Counted from the stretch's first letter, positions 1 to 9,403 are shown. The stretch: 64,000 nucleotides of DNA from Roseobacter sp. GAI101 (GCF_000156335.1 NZ_DS999213.1:2026214-2090213); one strand, 5' to 3'. Numbers and translations are program-made. Notes: a model not told the origin generated them from the letters alone.

Positions 1-61
1 ACAAGGTCTCGATCGTCAAAGTCGACTTACCGCCGCCTGATACACCCGTGACGCAGACGAA

Positions 62-658
62 TTGCCCCAAGGGGAAGTCAACGGTGATGTCGTGCAAGTT
101 GTTGCCCGAAGCTTTGAGGCTATTCTGGCGGCAAAAGTCACGGCCCCCGGCGAAGATACCGGCCTTACATCGCGGTTGGCCCGCGGTACCCGTGCCTTTA
201 CCATCAAAGTGGACGTGTCCAGCGGCGTGTCAGGCTTTTTGCGCCCCGGTGACCGCGTCGATGTCTATTGGACCGGCCGCATCACAGTGGGTGACAGCAA
301 TCTGCGCAACGCCGGAGACGTGACAAAACTGATCGAAGCAGGTGTTCAGTTGATCGCCATCGACCAAAGCGCCGGTGGTGAGATGAATGAAGCCAACATC
401 GCCCAAACAGTGACAGTCGCCGTAAAGCCAAGCCAGGTCGCGGCCTTGGCTCAGGCCCAATCGACCGGCAAGCTGTCGCTGTCCTTGGTGGGTGCCGATG
501 ACGACACCATCGCCGGTGCGATCGAAGTGGACCAGCGCAGCTTGCTTGGCATCACAAACGAGACGGTGCAGGTTGAAGTCGAAAAGGAACGGGTCTGTAC
601 GATCCGGACCCGCCGTGGCGCTGAAGTCGTCGCAATTCCGATCCCCTGCACCAACTGA
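62..658 (+). CDS. cpaB: Flp pilus assembly protein CpaB (RcpC), 5' partial and apparently frame-disrupted
   Basis: C-terminal part of the CpaB/RcpC inner-membrane/periplasmic protein that works with the CpaC secretin in tad (Flp) pilus secretion. The readable frame holds the CpaB core, with [28 protein letters not shown] and the end [17 protein letters not shown] typical of the roseobacter family. The N-terminal membrane segment and first part of the SAF domain are missing. This frame has an in-frame TGA at 38-40, while frame 3 is open from base 3 and could encode the preceding CpaB residues ([11 protein letters not shown]). A frameshift near 35-50 is therefore likely. If intact in this frame, translation would need the TTG at 62, giving about 198 residues against the usual 260-290. 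First gene of the tad block, followed by a strong hairpin. Family assignment is sure; the state of the 5' end is not. Confidence 0.8.
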   Translation: MPQGEVNGDVVQVVARSFEAILAAKVTAPGEDTGLTSRLARGTRAFTIKVDVSSGVSGFLRPGDRVDVYWTGRITVGDSNLRNAGDVTKLIEAGVQLIAIDQSAGGEMNEANIAQTVTVAVKPSQVAALAQAQSTGKLSLSLVGADDDTIAGAIEVDQRSLLGITNETVQVEVEKERVCTIRTRRGAEVVAIPIPCTN

Positions 659-675
659 TCTCACCATCGACAGAC

Positions 676-709
676 ATCAAAGGCCGCGCATCCTTGTGCG
701 GCCTTTGAT
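676..709 (+). terminator. Strong hairpin between cpaB and cpaC
   Basis: A perfect 12-bp inverted repeat (ATCAAAGGCCGC at 676-687, GCGGCCTTTGAT at 698-709) with a 10-base loop is followed by TTTAAAT. It lies 18 bases after the cpaB stop and has the form of an intrinsic terminator. It would separate cpaB transcripts from those of cpaC and later tad genes. Confidence 0.7.
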
Positions 710-854
710 TTAAATGGCACATGTTGCTGTTAATCCACAGCCATACAGCGCTGCATCTCATTGATTCTTGCAAAAAAAACAAAATAAACGCACAATGGTA
801 CGAACCGCGGGCACCAAGACCCTATCCAGAGGCGTGATCACAAAGGCAGGTCAC

Positions 855-2294
855 ATGAAAATCGACAGATTTATCACAGCGGCCCTCTTCGGGCTGACCA
901 TATGTGCAATGCCGCTTGCTTTGGCGGCACCGACCGCCGTTCAGGCGGATACGTTGCGCGTGGTCAACAGAGGTACCAACCGCGCCCTGGAAGTCCCGAT
1001 GAACCGCGCCGTCGTTGTCGAAAGCGACATTCCCTTTGCAGAACTCAGCATCGCCAATCCCGGCATTGCGGACATCTCGTCCCTTTCCGACCGCACGATC
1101 TATGTTCTGGGCAAATCCCCCGGCCTGACAACCCTGACGCTTTTGGACGCTGCAGGGCAGTTAATCACCAACGTGGACGTCCGGGTTGCATCCGACATTT
1201 CCGAATTCAAGGAACGCCTGCGGCAGATCCTTCCGGGTGAAAAGATCGAAGTGCGCACCGCCAACGACGGGATCGTCCTGTCGGGCATCGTGTCATCGAC
1301 CCAAGGTTTGCAGCGCGCGCTGGATCTGGCGGAACGCTATGCGCCCGAACGTGTGTCCAATCTGATGAGCGTAGGTGGCATTCAGCAGGTCATGCTGAAG
1401 GTCCGTTTCGCTGAAATGCAGCGCTCCGTTTCGAAATCGCTTAGCGCGTCCTTGGCGCTCAATGGTTTGCTGGGCTCGGATCTTGCCATCAACGGCGGCA
1501 CGAACACGACCAACGGATCGACCGCGATCGCGAATTCCCTGAATGGTTCGACACCCACAACGAATAGCAATGCGGGTGCCGTCCTGTTCGGCTTCAACGC
1601 AGGCTCGACGCAGGTTGGCCTGCTGCTTGAAGCGTTGGAGCAAAAGGGCGCTGTGCGCTTCCTTGCCGAACCCAACCTTGTCGCGCTTTCCGGCCAAGAG
1701 GCGACATTCCTTGCGGGCGGTGAATATCCTGTGCCCGTATCCCAGTCCGGCGACCGGATTTCCGTCGAATACAAGCCCTTCGGCGTCGAGATGAGCTTTA
1801 TCCCCCGCGTGGTGGACAAGAACCTTATCAACCTTGAACTGAAGGCCGCCGTTTCCGCGATTGACCCCAGCAACAGCGTGTCCCTGGGCAACGGTTTTGA
1901 TATTTCCGCCTTCACGCGGCGCGAAACCTCGACCACGGTCGAGATGCGCGATGGCGAAAGCTTTGCCATCGCCGGTCTCCTGACCGATGATTTTACCGAC
2001 ACCTCACGGCAGTTGCCGTGGATCGGCGACGTGCCGGTCTTGGGCGCGTTGTTCCGCAGCGCAAATTACCAGCGCAGCCAGACAGAGCTGGTGATCATCA
2101 TCACGGCACATCTTGTGACGCCGACGCGCGGCGACGCGCTGGCCTTGCCGACCGACCGGATCAAACCCCCGACCGAAAACGAGCTTTTCCTGAGCGGTCG
2201 CACGTCGAGCGGCGGAAAGGCCCCGACACGGGGTGCCGCCGGTGAAGTCGCCAAACAGGATTTCAGCGGCTCCTACGGCTATGTACTGGATTGA
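855..2294 (+). CDS. cpaC: Secretin of the tad/Flp pilus, CpaC (RcpA)
   Basis: Outer-membrane secretin channel of the tad pilus, 479 residues from the ATG at 855. An upstream in-frame TTG at 768 is less likely: the ATG at 855 is preceded by AGG at suitable spacing and is followed at once by a classical signal peptide (MKIDRFITAALFGLTIC, predicted cleavage near QA/DT at about residue 31). Next come the pilus-formation N-terminal domain (LRVVNRGTNRALEVP to about residue 115), a BON-like domain (IEVRTANDGIVLSGIV) and the C-terminal secretin domain (VRFLAEPNLVALSGQEATFLAGGE through TELVIIITAHLVTP). A Thr/Asn/Gly-rich stretch at about residues 215-240 is probably a surface loop. Four bases separate it from the next gene. 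It likely has its own promoter, because a terminator hairpin precedes it. Confidence 0.93.
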   Translation: MKIDRFITAALFGLTICAMPLALAAPTAVQADTLRVVNRGTNRALEVPMNRAVVVESDIPFAELSIANPGIADISSLSDRTIYVLGKSPGLTTLTLLDAAGQLITNVDVRVASDISEFKERLRQILPGEKIEVRTANDGIVLSGIVSSTQGLQRALDLAERYAPERVSNLMSVGGIQQVMLKVRFAEMQRSVSKSLSASLALNGLLGSDLAINGGTNTTNGSTAIANSLNGSTPTTNSNAGAVLFGFNAGSTQVGLLLEALEQKGAVRFLAEPNLVALSGQEATFLAGGEYPVPVSQSGDRISVEYKPFGVEMSFIPRVVDKNLINLELKAAVSAIDPSNSVSLGNGFDISAFTRRETSTTVEMRDGESFAIAGLLTDDFTDTSRQLPWIGDVPVLGALFRSANYQRSQTELVIIITAHLVTPTRGDALALPTDRIKPPTENELFLSGRTSSGGKAPTRGAAGEVAKQDFSGSYGYVLD

Positions 2295-2298
2295 TCAG

Positions 2299-2976
2299 AT
2301 GAACACGCGGATCATTGCAAAACTCAGCACAGTCAGCCTTATCGCCGCACTTGCCACGCTCGCGGCCTGCGCGCGCAGCAACGACCCCGTCTATACGCAG
2401 TTCTACCGCGAAGCCGGGTCGCTGTCGGATCTGGGCACCTTTGGCGATGCGACACTGAACAATCGTTTGGTGATGACCGGCGAGCGTCAATATACATTTG
2501 ATCTTGCCAATCGCTTTGCTGGCGAAGTGCAATCGACCGTCACGTTCGACTTCAACTCTTCGCAGCTGGACGCGGCCGCGCAGGCGATTTTGCGCCAGCA
2601 GGCGAACTGGATCAGGCAGTTCCCCGAGGTGCGGTTCCGTGTCTACGGCCACACCGATGCGGTGGGGTCCAACCGTTCAAACAAGGCACTCGGCTTGCGC
2701 CGCGCACGGTCTGTCGTGGCCTTCCTGACAACCCAGGGCATCAGCACGTCGCGGCTTGAAGCTGTTGTTTCCTTTGGGGAAACCCAGCCCCTTATCGTGA
2801 CGCAGGGCCGCGAACGCGCCAACCGGCGCACCGTGACCGAGGTAAGCGGGTTTGTCGGTCGCCACCCCACTGTGCTGGACGGAAAATACGCGCAAATCAT
2901 CTATCGCGACTACGTCGCCAGCGCCGTCCCACCGACGCAGTTGACCGGCGGTACAGCCACGGCAACGACGGAATAA
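2299..2976 (+). CDS. OmpA-family lipoprotein of the tad locus
   Basis: Outer-membrane lipoprotein with a C-terminal OmpA peptidoglycan-binding domain, 225 residues. The ATG at 2299, four bases after the cpaC stop, starts a lipoprotein signal peptide ending in the lipobox LAAC (Cys about residue 24). The OmpA-like domain runs from about residue 75 (STVTFDFNSSQLD) to 175, with the motifs VYGHTDAVGSN and RARSVVAFL; the C-terminal tail is Thr/Ala-rich. In Rhodobacteraceae this gene commonly lies in the tad cluster between cpaC and cpaE, the place where other bacteria have cpaD. It probably anchors or positions the secretin at the cell wall; that role is inferred from position and domain. Confidence 0.88.
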   Translation: MNTRIIAKLSTVSLIAALATLAACARSNDPVYTQFYREAGSLSDLGTFGDATLNNRLVMTGERQYTFDLANRFAGEVQSTVTFDFNSSQLDAAAQAILRQQANWIRQFPEVRFRVYGHTDAVGSNRSNKALGLRRARSVVAFLTTQGISTSRLEAVVSFGETQPLIVTQGRERANRRTVTEVSGFVGRHPTVLDGKYAQIIYRDYVASAVPPTQLTGGTATATTE

Positions 2977-3008
2977 TATCCGCCATTTGACCTTGTCAGA
3001 CCGATCGG

Positions 3009-3035
3009 GACACCGTCCCTGTCGGGGACCGTGTC
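3009..3035 (+). other. Imperfect hairpin in the gap between the OmpA gene and cpaE
   Basis: GACAC-C-GTCCC (3009-3019) pairs with GGGAC-C-GTGTC (3025-3035) with a single C/C mismatch and a five-base loop. No T-run follows, so it may be an attenuator, processing or mRNA-stability element rather than a terminator. The rest of the 273-base gap (2977-3249) shows only an A+T-richer stretch near 3070-3150 that could hold a promoter for cpaE. Confidence 0.4.
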
Positions 3036-3249
3036 GAAATGCCTGTTTGGGCCGCGCGATCGTTGCAAAAGACCAAACAATAGAAACTATTTGGCCCCAT
3101 TTATGCCCAAGTTAGCTGTGATATTTGCAGCAATAGGACAAATGCGTCTCGCCAAAATGGCACGACGCGGGCGACCGCAGAGCTACTCACAGGGGCCCGG
3201 ACCATCTGTGACCTTTTGCAAAGCCCCAAGTAGTAAAAGGACTAAGGCC

Positions 3250-4488
3250 ATGAGCAGCAGTATCCCACAGATCGAAGCGCCCCAAATCGTCGCGTGCACC
3301 GTCAGCCGCGATGTGCAGAATTTCGACCTGCTGATCGAAGACATGGAGGACGCATTGGGCGAAAGCTGGGGCGATCTCGGGTTCTCCGAGGCGCTCGCCT
3401 TTTTCGGACAACCAGAAGCCCAATCCCTTGAGCTGATCGCGTTGGCGCTGGACGTCGAGGACGAAGAAGACCTTGTTTTAATGGGGGAAATCATTGTTCA
3501 GGCCAAGGCGCGCGACATCAAGGTGATCCTGATCGCCGAAGATGTCAGCCCCGTCTCGCTGCATTCCCTGCTGCGTCAGGGTGCGGATGAATTTGTCCCC
3601 TACCCCCTGCCCGAAGGTGAACTGGCCGCCGCGATCGAACGTGTGCGCGCCGAACCGGACCCCGTCGGCCAATCGGCCACCAAGGCCCCCACCCTGAAAC
3701 CGGGGGCCGACAAGGACGGGGCGCTGATCGTGGTGCACGGTCTGGCCGGGGGCACGGGCGGAACCACCATGGCCGTGAACCTTGCTTGGGAATTGGCCAA
3801 TGCCGACAAAAAGAACCCGCCCAAAGTCTGCCTGCTGGATCTAGACCTGCAATTCGGGGCCGTCGCGACCTTTCTTGATCTGCCGCGCCGCGAAGTCGTC
3901 TATGACATGCTGTCCGAGACTGAAAACATGGACGAGGAAAGCTTTGGACAGGCCCTGCTGACCTATGAAGACCGGCTTCAGGTTCTGACCGCGCCTGCGG
4001 AAATGCTGCCTCTGGACCTTATTACGTCCGAAGACGTGAACCGCATTCTGGATCTCGCGCGCAACCAGTTCGATTATGTGGTGGTCGATATGCCGTCGAC
4101 CCTCGTGCAATGGTCCGAAGCCGTGCTGAACAACGCGCATATCTATTTCGCGATGCTAGAACTGGACATGCGTTGCGCGCAGAACGCCTTGCGTTTCAAA
4201 CGTGCGCTGCAATCAGAAGAACTGCCCGTGGAAAAGCTGCGCTATGTCATGAACCGCGCGCCCAAGTTCACCGATCTAAGCGCCAAGAGCCGTGTCAAAC
4301 GCATGGCCGAAAGTCTGGGCATCTCGATTGATGTGCATCTGCCCGATGGCGGCAAGCAGATTACCCAAGCCAATGATCACGGCATGCCCCTGGCGAATTC
4401 CGCCCCCAAAAACCCATTGCGTCGCGAGATTGCCAAGCTTGCCGCGTCCATTCACGACCTCAAGGCCGAAGAAGCCAAAGCAGCGTAA
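3250..4488 (+). CDS. cpaE: Pilus assembly ATPase-like protein CpaE (TadZ)
   Basis: MinD/ParA-superfamily protein that localises the tad machine to a pole or focus, 412 residues from the ATG at 3250, which has AAGGA about eight bases upstream. Residues about 20-135 form a receiver-like N-terminal domain (ACTVSRDVQNFDLLIEDM, LLRQGADEFVPYPL). Residues about 155-390 form the ATPase domain with a P-loop-like AGGTGGTTMAVNLAWELA at about residue 165. As in many CpaE/TadZ proteins, the signature lysine of the ParA P-loop is absent. Later motifs are VCLLDLDLQFGAVATFLDL and YVVVDMPSTLVQWSE. It precedes cpaF by 36 bases in the same orientation. An in-frame upstream extension from 3031 has no family similarity and was not used. 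Confidence 0.92.
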   Translation: MSSSIPQIEAPQIVACTVSRDVQNFDLLIEDMEDALGESWGDLGFSEALAFFGQPEAQSLELIALALDVEDEEDLVLMGEIIVQAKARDIKVILIAEDVSPVSLHSLLRQGADEFVPYPLPEGELAAAIERVRAEPDPVGQSATKAPTLKPGADKDGALIVVHGLAGGTGGTTMAVNLAWELANADKKNPPKVCLLDLDLQFGAVATFLDLPRREVVYDMLSETENMDEESFGQALLTYEDRLQVLTAPAEMLPLDLITSEDVNRILDLARNQFDYVVVDMPSTLVQWSEAVLNNAHIYFAMLELDMRCAQNALRFKRALQSEELPVEKLRYVMNRAPKFTDLSAKSRVKRMAESLGISIDVHLPDGGKQITQANDHGMPLANSAPKNPLRREIAKLAASIHDLKAEEAKAA

Positions 4489-4524
4489 CAACCCCGCGCC
4501 TGCTAACCCAGAAAGAGTGTTCAG

Positions 4525-5964
4525 ATGTTTTCCAAGTACAAAAAACAGGGTGCCGCACCTGCTGCCAAGATCGCAGAAGTCGCAAAAATAGCACCGGTCA
4601 AGCAGGCCGAGGACGCGCCGGCCAAACCTGCTTCGATGCGTCGCGCATCACAGCCCGCCACGGTCGCGCCTCTGGACAAAGACCTCAAGCGCAAGCAACG
4701 GATGAGCGAAATCAAGCTTGAACTGCACCGCGCGCTTTTGGACAATCTGAACCTTGCCGCCCTCGAGCACGCAACCGAGCAGGACCTTCGTCAGGAAATC
4801 AACGAGATCTCGGCTGAAATCCTGGCCGAGAAGTCCATCGTTCTGAACCGCGAAGACCGGGTGCAATTGAACTCGGAACTTTATGACGAAGTCACCGGGC
4901 TCGGGCCGCTAGAGACATTGCTGAAAGACGACACGGTCAACGATATCCTGGTCAACGGGCCGCAGCAGATTTTCGTGGAACGGTCCGGTAAACTGCAACT
5001 GACGGACATTACGTTCAAGGATGAAAAGCACCTGTTGCGGATCATCGACAAGATCGTGTCGGCCGTGGGCCGCCGTGTCGACGAAAGCAATCCTTACGTA
5101 GATGCGCGACTGAAAGACGGGTCACGCTTCAACGCCATGGTCCCGCCGATCGCGGTGGACGGCAGCCTTGTTTCCATTCGCAAGTTCAAAAAGGACAAGC
5201 TGGGCATTGATGATCTGGTGGCCTTCGGTGCGTTTTCCGAAGAAATGGCGGCCTATTTGCAGGCTGCTGTGGCGACACGTCTGAACATCATCGTATCGGG
5301 CGGTACGGGTTCGGGTAAAACCACAACACTGAACGCGCTGTCGTCGTTCATCGACAACGACGAACGCATCCTGACCATCGAAGATACCGCCGAACTTCAG
5401 CTGCAACAGACCCATGTGGGCCGGATGGAAAGCCGTCCGCCCAACGTGGAAGGCAAAGGCGAGGTTTCCCCGCGCGACTGTCTGAAAAACGCCCTGCGGA
5501 TGCGCCCGGACCGGATCATCGTGGGGGAAACCCGTGGCGAAGAGGTCATCGACATGTTGCAGGCGATGAACACCGGCCACGACGGGTCGATGACGACAAT
5601 CCACGCCAACTCTGCCCGCGATGGCGTCAGCCGACTGGAAAACATGATTGCGATGGCCGGGATCGAAATGCCGCTCAAGGCGGTGCGCAGCCAGATTTCA
5701 AGCGCTGTGAACCTGATCGTGCAAGCCTCACGTTTGCAGGACGGGTCAAGACGCATGACCTCGATCACCGAAATCACCGGCATGGAAGGCGACGTCATCT
5801 CGATGCAGGAATTGTTTCGCTATCAGCGCGTCGGGCTGACCCCCGAGAACAAGATCATCGGTCACTTCACCGCGACCGGTGTGCGCAGCCACTTTTCCGA
5901 GCGGTTCAAGATGTGGGGCTATGATCTGCCCTCGACCATCTACGACCCCATTGCCGCCCAGTAA
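4525..5964 (+). CDS. cpaF: Pilus assembly motor ATPase CpaF (TadA)
   Basis: Secretion ATPase of the GspE/VirB11 family that powers Flp pilin assembly at the cytoplasmic face, 479 residues, usual length. After a variable Ala/Lys-rich N-terminus (about 1-60) come the N-terminal domain, with [23 protein letters not shown], and the RecA-like core. The core carries Walker [10 protein letters not shown] at about residue 259, an Asp box ([14 protein letters not shown]), Walker B ([15 protein letters not shown]) and a His box ([17 protein letters not shown]). The next gene, tadB, starts 12 bases downstream, so the two are probably co-transcribed. Confidence 0.96.
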   Translation: MFSKYKKQGAAPAAKIAEVAKIAPVKQAEDAPAKPASMRRASQPATVAPLDKDLKRKQRMSEIKLELHRALLDNLNLAALEHATEQDLRQEINEISAEILAEKSIVLNREDRVQLNSELYDEVTGLGPLETLLKDDTVNDILVNGPQQIFVERSGKLQLTDITFKDEKHLLRIIDKIVSAVGRRVDESNPYVDARLKDGSRFNAMVPPIAVDGSLVSIRKFKKDKLGIDDLVAFGAFSEEMAAYLQAAVATRLNIIVSGGTGSGKTTTLNALSSFIDNDERILTIEDTAELQLQQTHVGRMESRPPNVEGKGEVSPRDCLKNALRMRPDRIIVGETRGEEVIDMLQAMNTGHDGSMTTIHANSARDGVSRLENMIAMAGIEMPLKAVRSQISSAVNLIVQASRLQDGSRRMTSITEITGMEGDVISMQELFRYQRVGLTPENKIIGHFTATGVRSHFSERFKMWGYDLPSTIYDPIAAQ

Positions 5965-5976
5965 GGACCCTATGTC

Positions 5977-6939
5977 ATGAGCGCTGAACCACTTATCTAC
6001 GGTCTGATCTTTATCGGCGTTCTTGTGCTGGTCGAAGGCCTGTATCTTGTCGCTTTCGGCAAATCCATCAGCCTCAACAGTCGCGTGAACCGACGCCTTG
6101 AGATGCTGGAAAAAGGCACACGCCGCGAAGAGGTGTTGGACAAGCTGCGCAAGGAAATGCAGCAGCACATGGATAACAAATCCATCCCGATCTATTCGAT
6201 GCTGGCCGCAAAGGCCCAAAAGGCCGCCATCGCCTTTTCCCCCAAACAGTTGATCATGCTGATGGGCGGCCTGTCTGTCGTCGCCTTCATGGGTCTGACC
6301 ATCGGCACCGCCACCGAAGTGCCGATCCGCGCTGTAATCTCTGTCGCGATCGGCATTGGCGCGGTCTATTTCTGGATCTCTTCCAAGGCGAAGAAGCGCA
6401 TGAGCATGATCGAAGAACAACTGCCGGACGCGGTTGAACTGATGGTGCGGTCCTTGCGGGTCGGCCACCCCTTCACCAACGCGATCGCCATCGTATCAAA
6501 GGAAATTCAGGATCCGCTGGCCTCTGAATTCGGCATCATCTCGGACGAGGCAGCCTATGGCCGCGACATCGGTGAGGCGCTCAAGGAGATGGCGGAACGG
6601 CTGGACATGCAGGATCTGCGCTTCCTTGCCGTGGCGGTGACGATCCAGCAGCAATCGGGCGGCAACCTTGCCGAAATCCTTGCCGGCCTGGCCAAGGTGA
6701 TCCGGGCGCGCTTCAAGCTCTTCCGCCGCGTCAATGCCATCACAGCAGAGGCGAAATGGTCCGGAAAATTCCTGTCTGCCTTCCCCATCGTCGCCTTGAT
6801 CGTAATCAAGCTGGGTGATCCGCATTACTACGATGAAGTCATGACCCATGAACTTTTCATTCCCGGTTGCATTGCCGTGATCCTGTTCCTGTCGGCCAAC
6901 CTGCTGGTGATGCGCAAGTTGACAGACATCAAGGTTTAA
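5977..6939 (+). CDS. tadB: Tad pilus inner-membrane platform protein TadB
   Basis: Polytopic platform protein (GspF/T2SSF fold) that pairs with TadC and contacts the CpaF motor, 320 residues. Membrane segments are visible near residues 4-24, 88-135 (two segments), 255-285 and 290-315. The T2SSF domain lies at about 150-280, with QLPDAVELMVRSLRVGHPF, DIGEALKEMAERLDMQDLRFLAVA and QQQSGGNLAEIL. The ATG at 5977 follows the cpaF stop by 12 bases with AAGGA upstream. Confidence 0.94.
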   Translation: MSAEPLIYGLIFIGVLVLVEGLYLVAFGKSISLNSRVNRRLEMLEKGTRREEVLDKLRKEMQQHMDNKSIPIYSMLAAKAQKAAIAFSPKQLIMLMGGLSVVAFMGLTIGTATEVPIRAVISVAIGIGAVYFWISSKAKKRMSMIEEQLPDAVELMVRSLRVGHPFTNAIAIVSKEIQDPLASEFGIISDEAAYGRDIGEALKEMAERLDMQDLRFLAVAVTIQQQSGGNLAEILAGLAKVIRARFKLFRRVNAITAEAKWSGKFLSAFPIVALIVIKLGDPHYYDEVMTHELFIPGCIAVILFLSANLLVMRKLTDIKV

Positions 6940-6950
6940 GGGGTAAAATT

Positions 6951-7907
6951 ATGGAATTTATGAATACAATCAATGAGATAATGGGACCCTTGGGCTGGAT
7001 CGTGCTGTTGGGCGTTCTGGGCGTGATGATGATCGGCATGACCGTCATCATGTTGATGCGCCAGCCACAGGACCCGATGGCAAAGCTGAAACGCAGCCAG
7101 ACAGAACCATCAGAACGGCCCAGTCAACAACGCTTGCGCCAGTCGGATCGCAACGAGCAGTTGCAGAAATTCGCAAAGTTCCTTGAGCCTGAAAACCTTG
7201 ACGAACTGACAGCCAAACAGTTGATGCTGCGTCAGGCGGGTTATTCTTCGCGCGATGCGGTTCGGTTTTTCCATTTTGCCCAGATGGCCCTGGGAATTGG
7301 CGGCCTGGTCTTCGGTATTGTCTACGTCAATTTCCTAGGAGGCGGCGAAGGTCTGACCACGCAGAAGATGATGATGTATACCGTGGGTCCTGGCGGGATC
7401 GGCTATTACCTCCCGAAATACTGGGTCACCAAACGCGTTGAAAAACGCAAAGAGGAAATCACCCGCGGCTTTCCCGACGCACTGGACATGATGCTGGTCT
7501 GCGTTGAGGCAGGGCAATCGCTGGATCAATCCATCGTGCGCGTCGCCAAGGAATTGCATGCGTCCTACCCTGCCCTGGCCGAAGAATTCGAAGTCGTGGC
7601 CTATGAAATGAAAGCCGGCAAGGACAAAGTCGGCGTTCTGACCGACATGGGCGACCGTTGCGGCGTGCAGGATGTGTCGTCTTTCGTCACCGTCTTGTGC
7701 CAATCAGCGGCCTTTGGGACGTCAATTTCGGATGCGCTGCGGGTCTATGCAGAGGAAATGCGTGACAAGCGCGTGATGCGCGCCGAAGAGGCCGCAAACA
7801 AGTTGCCAACAAAGATGACCCTTGCCACTATGATGCTGACCGTCCCGCCATTGTTGATCATTCTGGTCGCACCTTCCGTAATGAACATCACAAAACTTGG
7901 TAATTAA
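6951..7907 (+). CDS. tadC: Tad pilus inner-membrane platform protein TadC
   Basis: Second platform protein of the Flp pilus machine, 318 residues from the ATG at 6951, 11 bases after tadB with GGGG as ribosome-binding site. Membrane helices lie near residues 15-38 and 100-160 (two), and at the C-terminus (TLATMMLTVPPLLIILVAP). The T2SSF domain is at about 180-290, with DALDMMLVCVEAGQSLDQ, EFEVVAYEMKAG and LCQSAAFGTSISDALRV. Order and spacing (tadB-tadC-tadD) are standard for the locus. Confidence 0.94.
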   Translation: MEFMNTINEIMGPLGWIVLLGVLGVMMIGMTVIMLMRQPQDPMAKLKRSQTEPSERPSQQRLRQSDRNEQLQKFAKFLEPENLDELTAKQLMLRQAGYSSRDAVRFFHFAQMALGIGGLVFGIVYVNFLGGGEGLTTQKMMMYTVGPGGIGYYLPKYWVTKRVEKRKEEITRGFPDALDMMLVCVEAGQSLDQSIVRVAKELHASYPALAEEFEVVAYEMKAGKDKVGVLTDMGDRCGVQDVSSFVTVLCQSAAFGTSISDALRVYAEEMRDKRVMRAEEAANKLPTKMTLATMMLTVPPLLIILVAPSVMNITKLGN

Positions 7908-7912
7908 TTGGA

Positions 7913-8515
7913 ATGAACCCTGAGAAATATCGCAAGCGCACTGTAACGCTCGCGATGTGCCTTCTCGCTGCCACCGTATTGACCGCCTGTTCACCAACGG
8001 GCGGTCAGCCCTTGTTTGGCATATCGCGCACACAGACAGGCCCGTTTGCGCCCGGAATCAACCGAAGCAAACAATCCGAAGACGGCGTGGAAGTCGCCCA
8101 CCGTCTGATGCAGGCAGGCGAATTCGAACTGGCCATTCGCGCCTTTAACCGCGCGGCCTTGGCAGACGGGCTGGATGCTGAAATCCTGTCCGGCCTTGGC
8201 AGTGCCAATCTGGGTCTGGGCCGTCTGGGTCAGGCCGAAGAATTGCTGCGCAGTGCGGTCGAAAAGGACGATACCCGGCCAGAAGTCTGGAATAATTTGG
8301 GTGTTGTCCTGATGGAAAGTGGCAAACTGGCCGAAGCACAACTGACGTTTCGCAAGGCTTACGCGCTGGATAATGGCGAAAGTGACGCAATCCGGGACAA
8401 TCTGCGCTTAGCACTCGCAAAATCAGAAAATCCTGTTACGATTAACGTTGAAGAAGAGAATTATAAATTGGTGCGGCGCGGTACGGGTGACTACCTGATC
8501 CGGCCAGCATCATGA
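7913..8515 (+). CDS. tadD: TadD-like tetratricopeptide lipoprotein
   Basis: Small TPR lipoprotein of the tad locus, 200 residues. The signal peptide ends in a lipobox (LTAC, Cys at about residue 25). Two to three TPR repeats span about residues 60-175 (MQAGEFELAIRAFNRAAL, GLGRLGQAEELLRSAVEK, WNNLGVVLMESGKLAEA). TadD proteins act as scaffold or pilotin-like factors for pilus assembly, probably at the outer membrane. It begins five bases after tadC. The name rests on domain and position, since a second TPR lipoprotein follows and either could be the functional TadD. Confidence 0.85.
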   Translation: MNPEKYRKRTVTLAMCLLAATVLTACSPTGGQPLFGISRTQTGPFAPGINRSKQSEDGVEVAHRLMQAGEFELAIRAFNRAALADGLDAEILSGLGSANLGLGRLGQAEELLRSAVEKDDTRPEVWNNLGVVLMESGKLAEAQLTFRKAYALDNGESDAIRDNLRLALAKSENPVTINVEEENYKLVRRGTGDYLIRPAS

Positions 8516-8544
8516 CCGAGGCAGAGCAGTAAAAGGACGCAAAA

Positions 8545-9399
8545 ATGCGCCACCCTATTCTTTTGGCCGCCTGCATTGCAGGCGTCACCGCTGTTGCAGG
8601 CTGCGGTGATAAATCGGGCGAAGACACCGTGACGCGGGCCTTTCAGGACGTGAACGTTGTCGATGAAACCAACCTTAACGACGTGATGCTGACCGTGGCG
8701 GACCCGAATGAAGCCGTCAGCTATTTCGCCAGAACCGCAAAAGAACATCCCGAACGCATCGACATCCAGCGTGGCTTGGGCAAATCCCTGATCCGCGCCA
8801 AGCGGAACCAGGAAGGGGCCGCAGCCTGGGCCAACGTCGTCAAGCTTGAAGGTGCCACACCCGATGACAGCATCGACTACGCCGATGCGCTGATCCGCGC
8901 GGGCGACTGGGCCAAGGCCGAAGCGATGCTCGATTCCGTGCCTCCCACGCACGAGACCTACAATCGATACCGGCTTGAGGCGATCGTCGCCGACAGCAAG
9001 CAGGAATGGGCGAAGGCCGACAGTTTCTATGAAATCGCCATCGGACTGACGACCAAGCCGGGATCGGTCATGAACAACTGGGGATATTCGAAACTGACCC
9101 GCGGTGAATACCAAGACGCCGAGCGGCTTTTCAGCCAGGCCGTCCAGCAAGACCCGACCCTTTTCACCGCCAAGAACAACCTGATCCTCGCTCGCGGGGC
9201 ACAGCGTGATTACACCTTGCCCCCCATCGCCATGGACCAGACAGAGCGCGCGCAACTGCTGCACACGCTGGCGCTGTCGGCGATCAAAAAGGGTGATGTA
9301 GAAACCGGCAAGGGCCTGCTGCGTGATGCCATCAGCACCCACCCCCAGCACTTCGAAGCCGCCGTGCGGTCGCTGCGGGCGCTGGAAAACGCTGGCTAG
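8545..9399 (+). CDS. Second TPR lipoprotein of the tad locus
   Basis: Tetratricopeptide lipoprotein of 284 residues. The ATG at 8545 is preceded by AAAGGA; the lipobox is VAGC with Cys at about residue 20. TPR-like helical repeats run from about residue 60 to 230 (HPERIDIQRGLGKSLIRAK, DYADALIRAGDWAKAEAML, NNWGYSKLTRGEYQDAERLF), and a final repeat ends the protein. It follows the first TPR lipoprotein by 29 bases and precedes the prepilin peptidase by four bases, so it belongs to the tad operon. It probably shares the assembly-scaffold role of TadD. Which interaction each paralogue serves cannot be told from sequence. Confidence 0.85.
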   Translation: MRHPILLAACIAGVTAVAGCGDKSGEDTVTRAFQDVNVVDETNLNDVMLTVADPNEAVSYFARTAKEHPERIDIQRGLGKSLIRAKRNQEGAAAWANVVKLEGATPDDSIDYADALIRAGDWAKAEAMLDSVPPTHETYNRYRLEAIVADSKQEWAKADSFYEIAIGLTTKPGSVMNNWGYSKLTRGEYQDAERLFSQAVQQDPTLFTAKNNLILARGAQRDYTLPPIAMDQTERAQLLHTLALSAIKKGDVETGKGLLRDAISTHPQHFEAAVRSLRALENAG

Positions 9400-9403
9400 G
9401 CGC

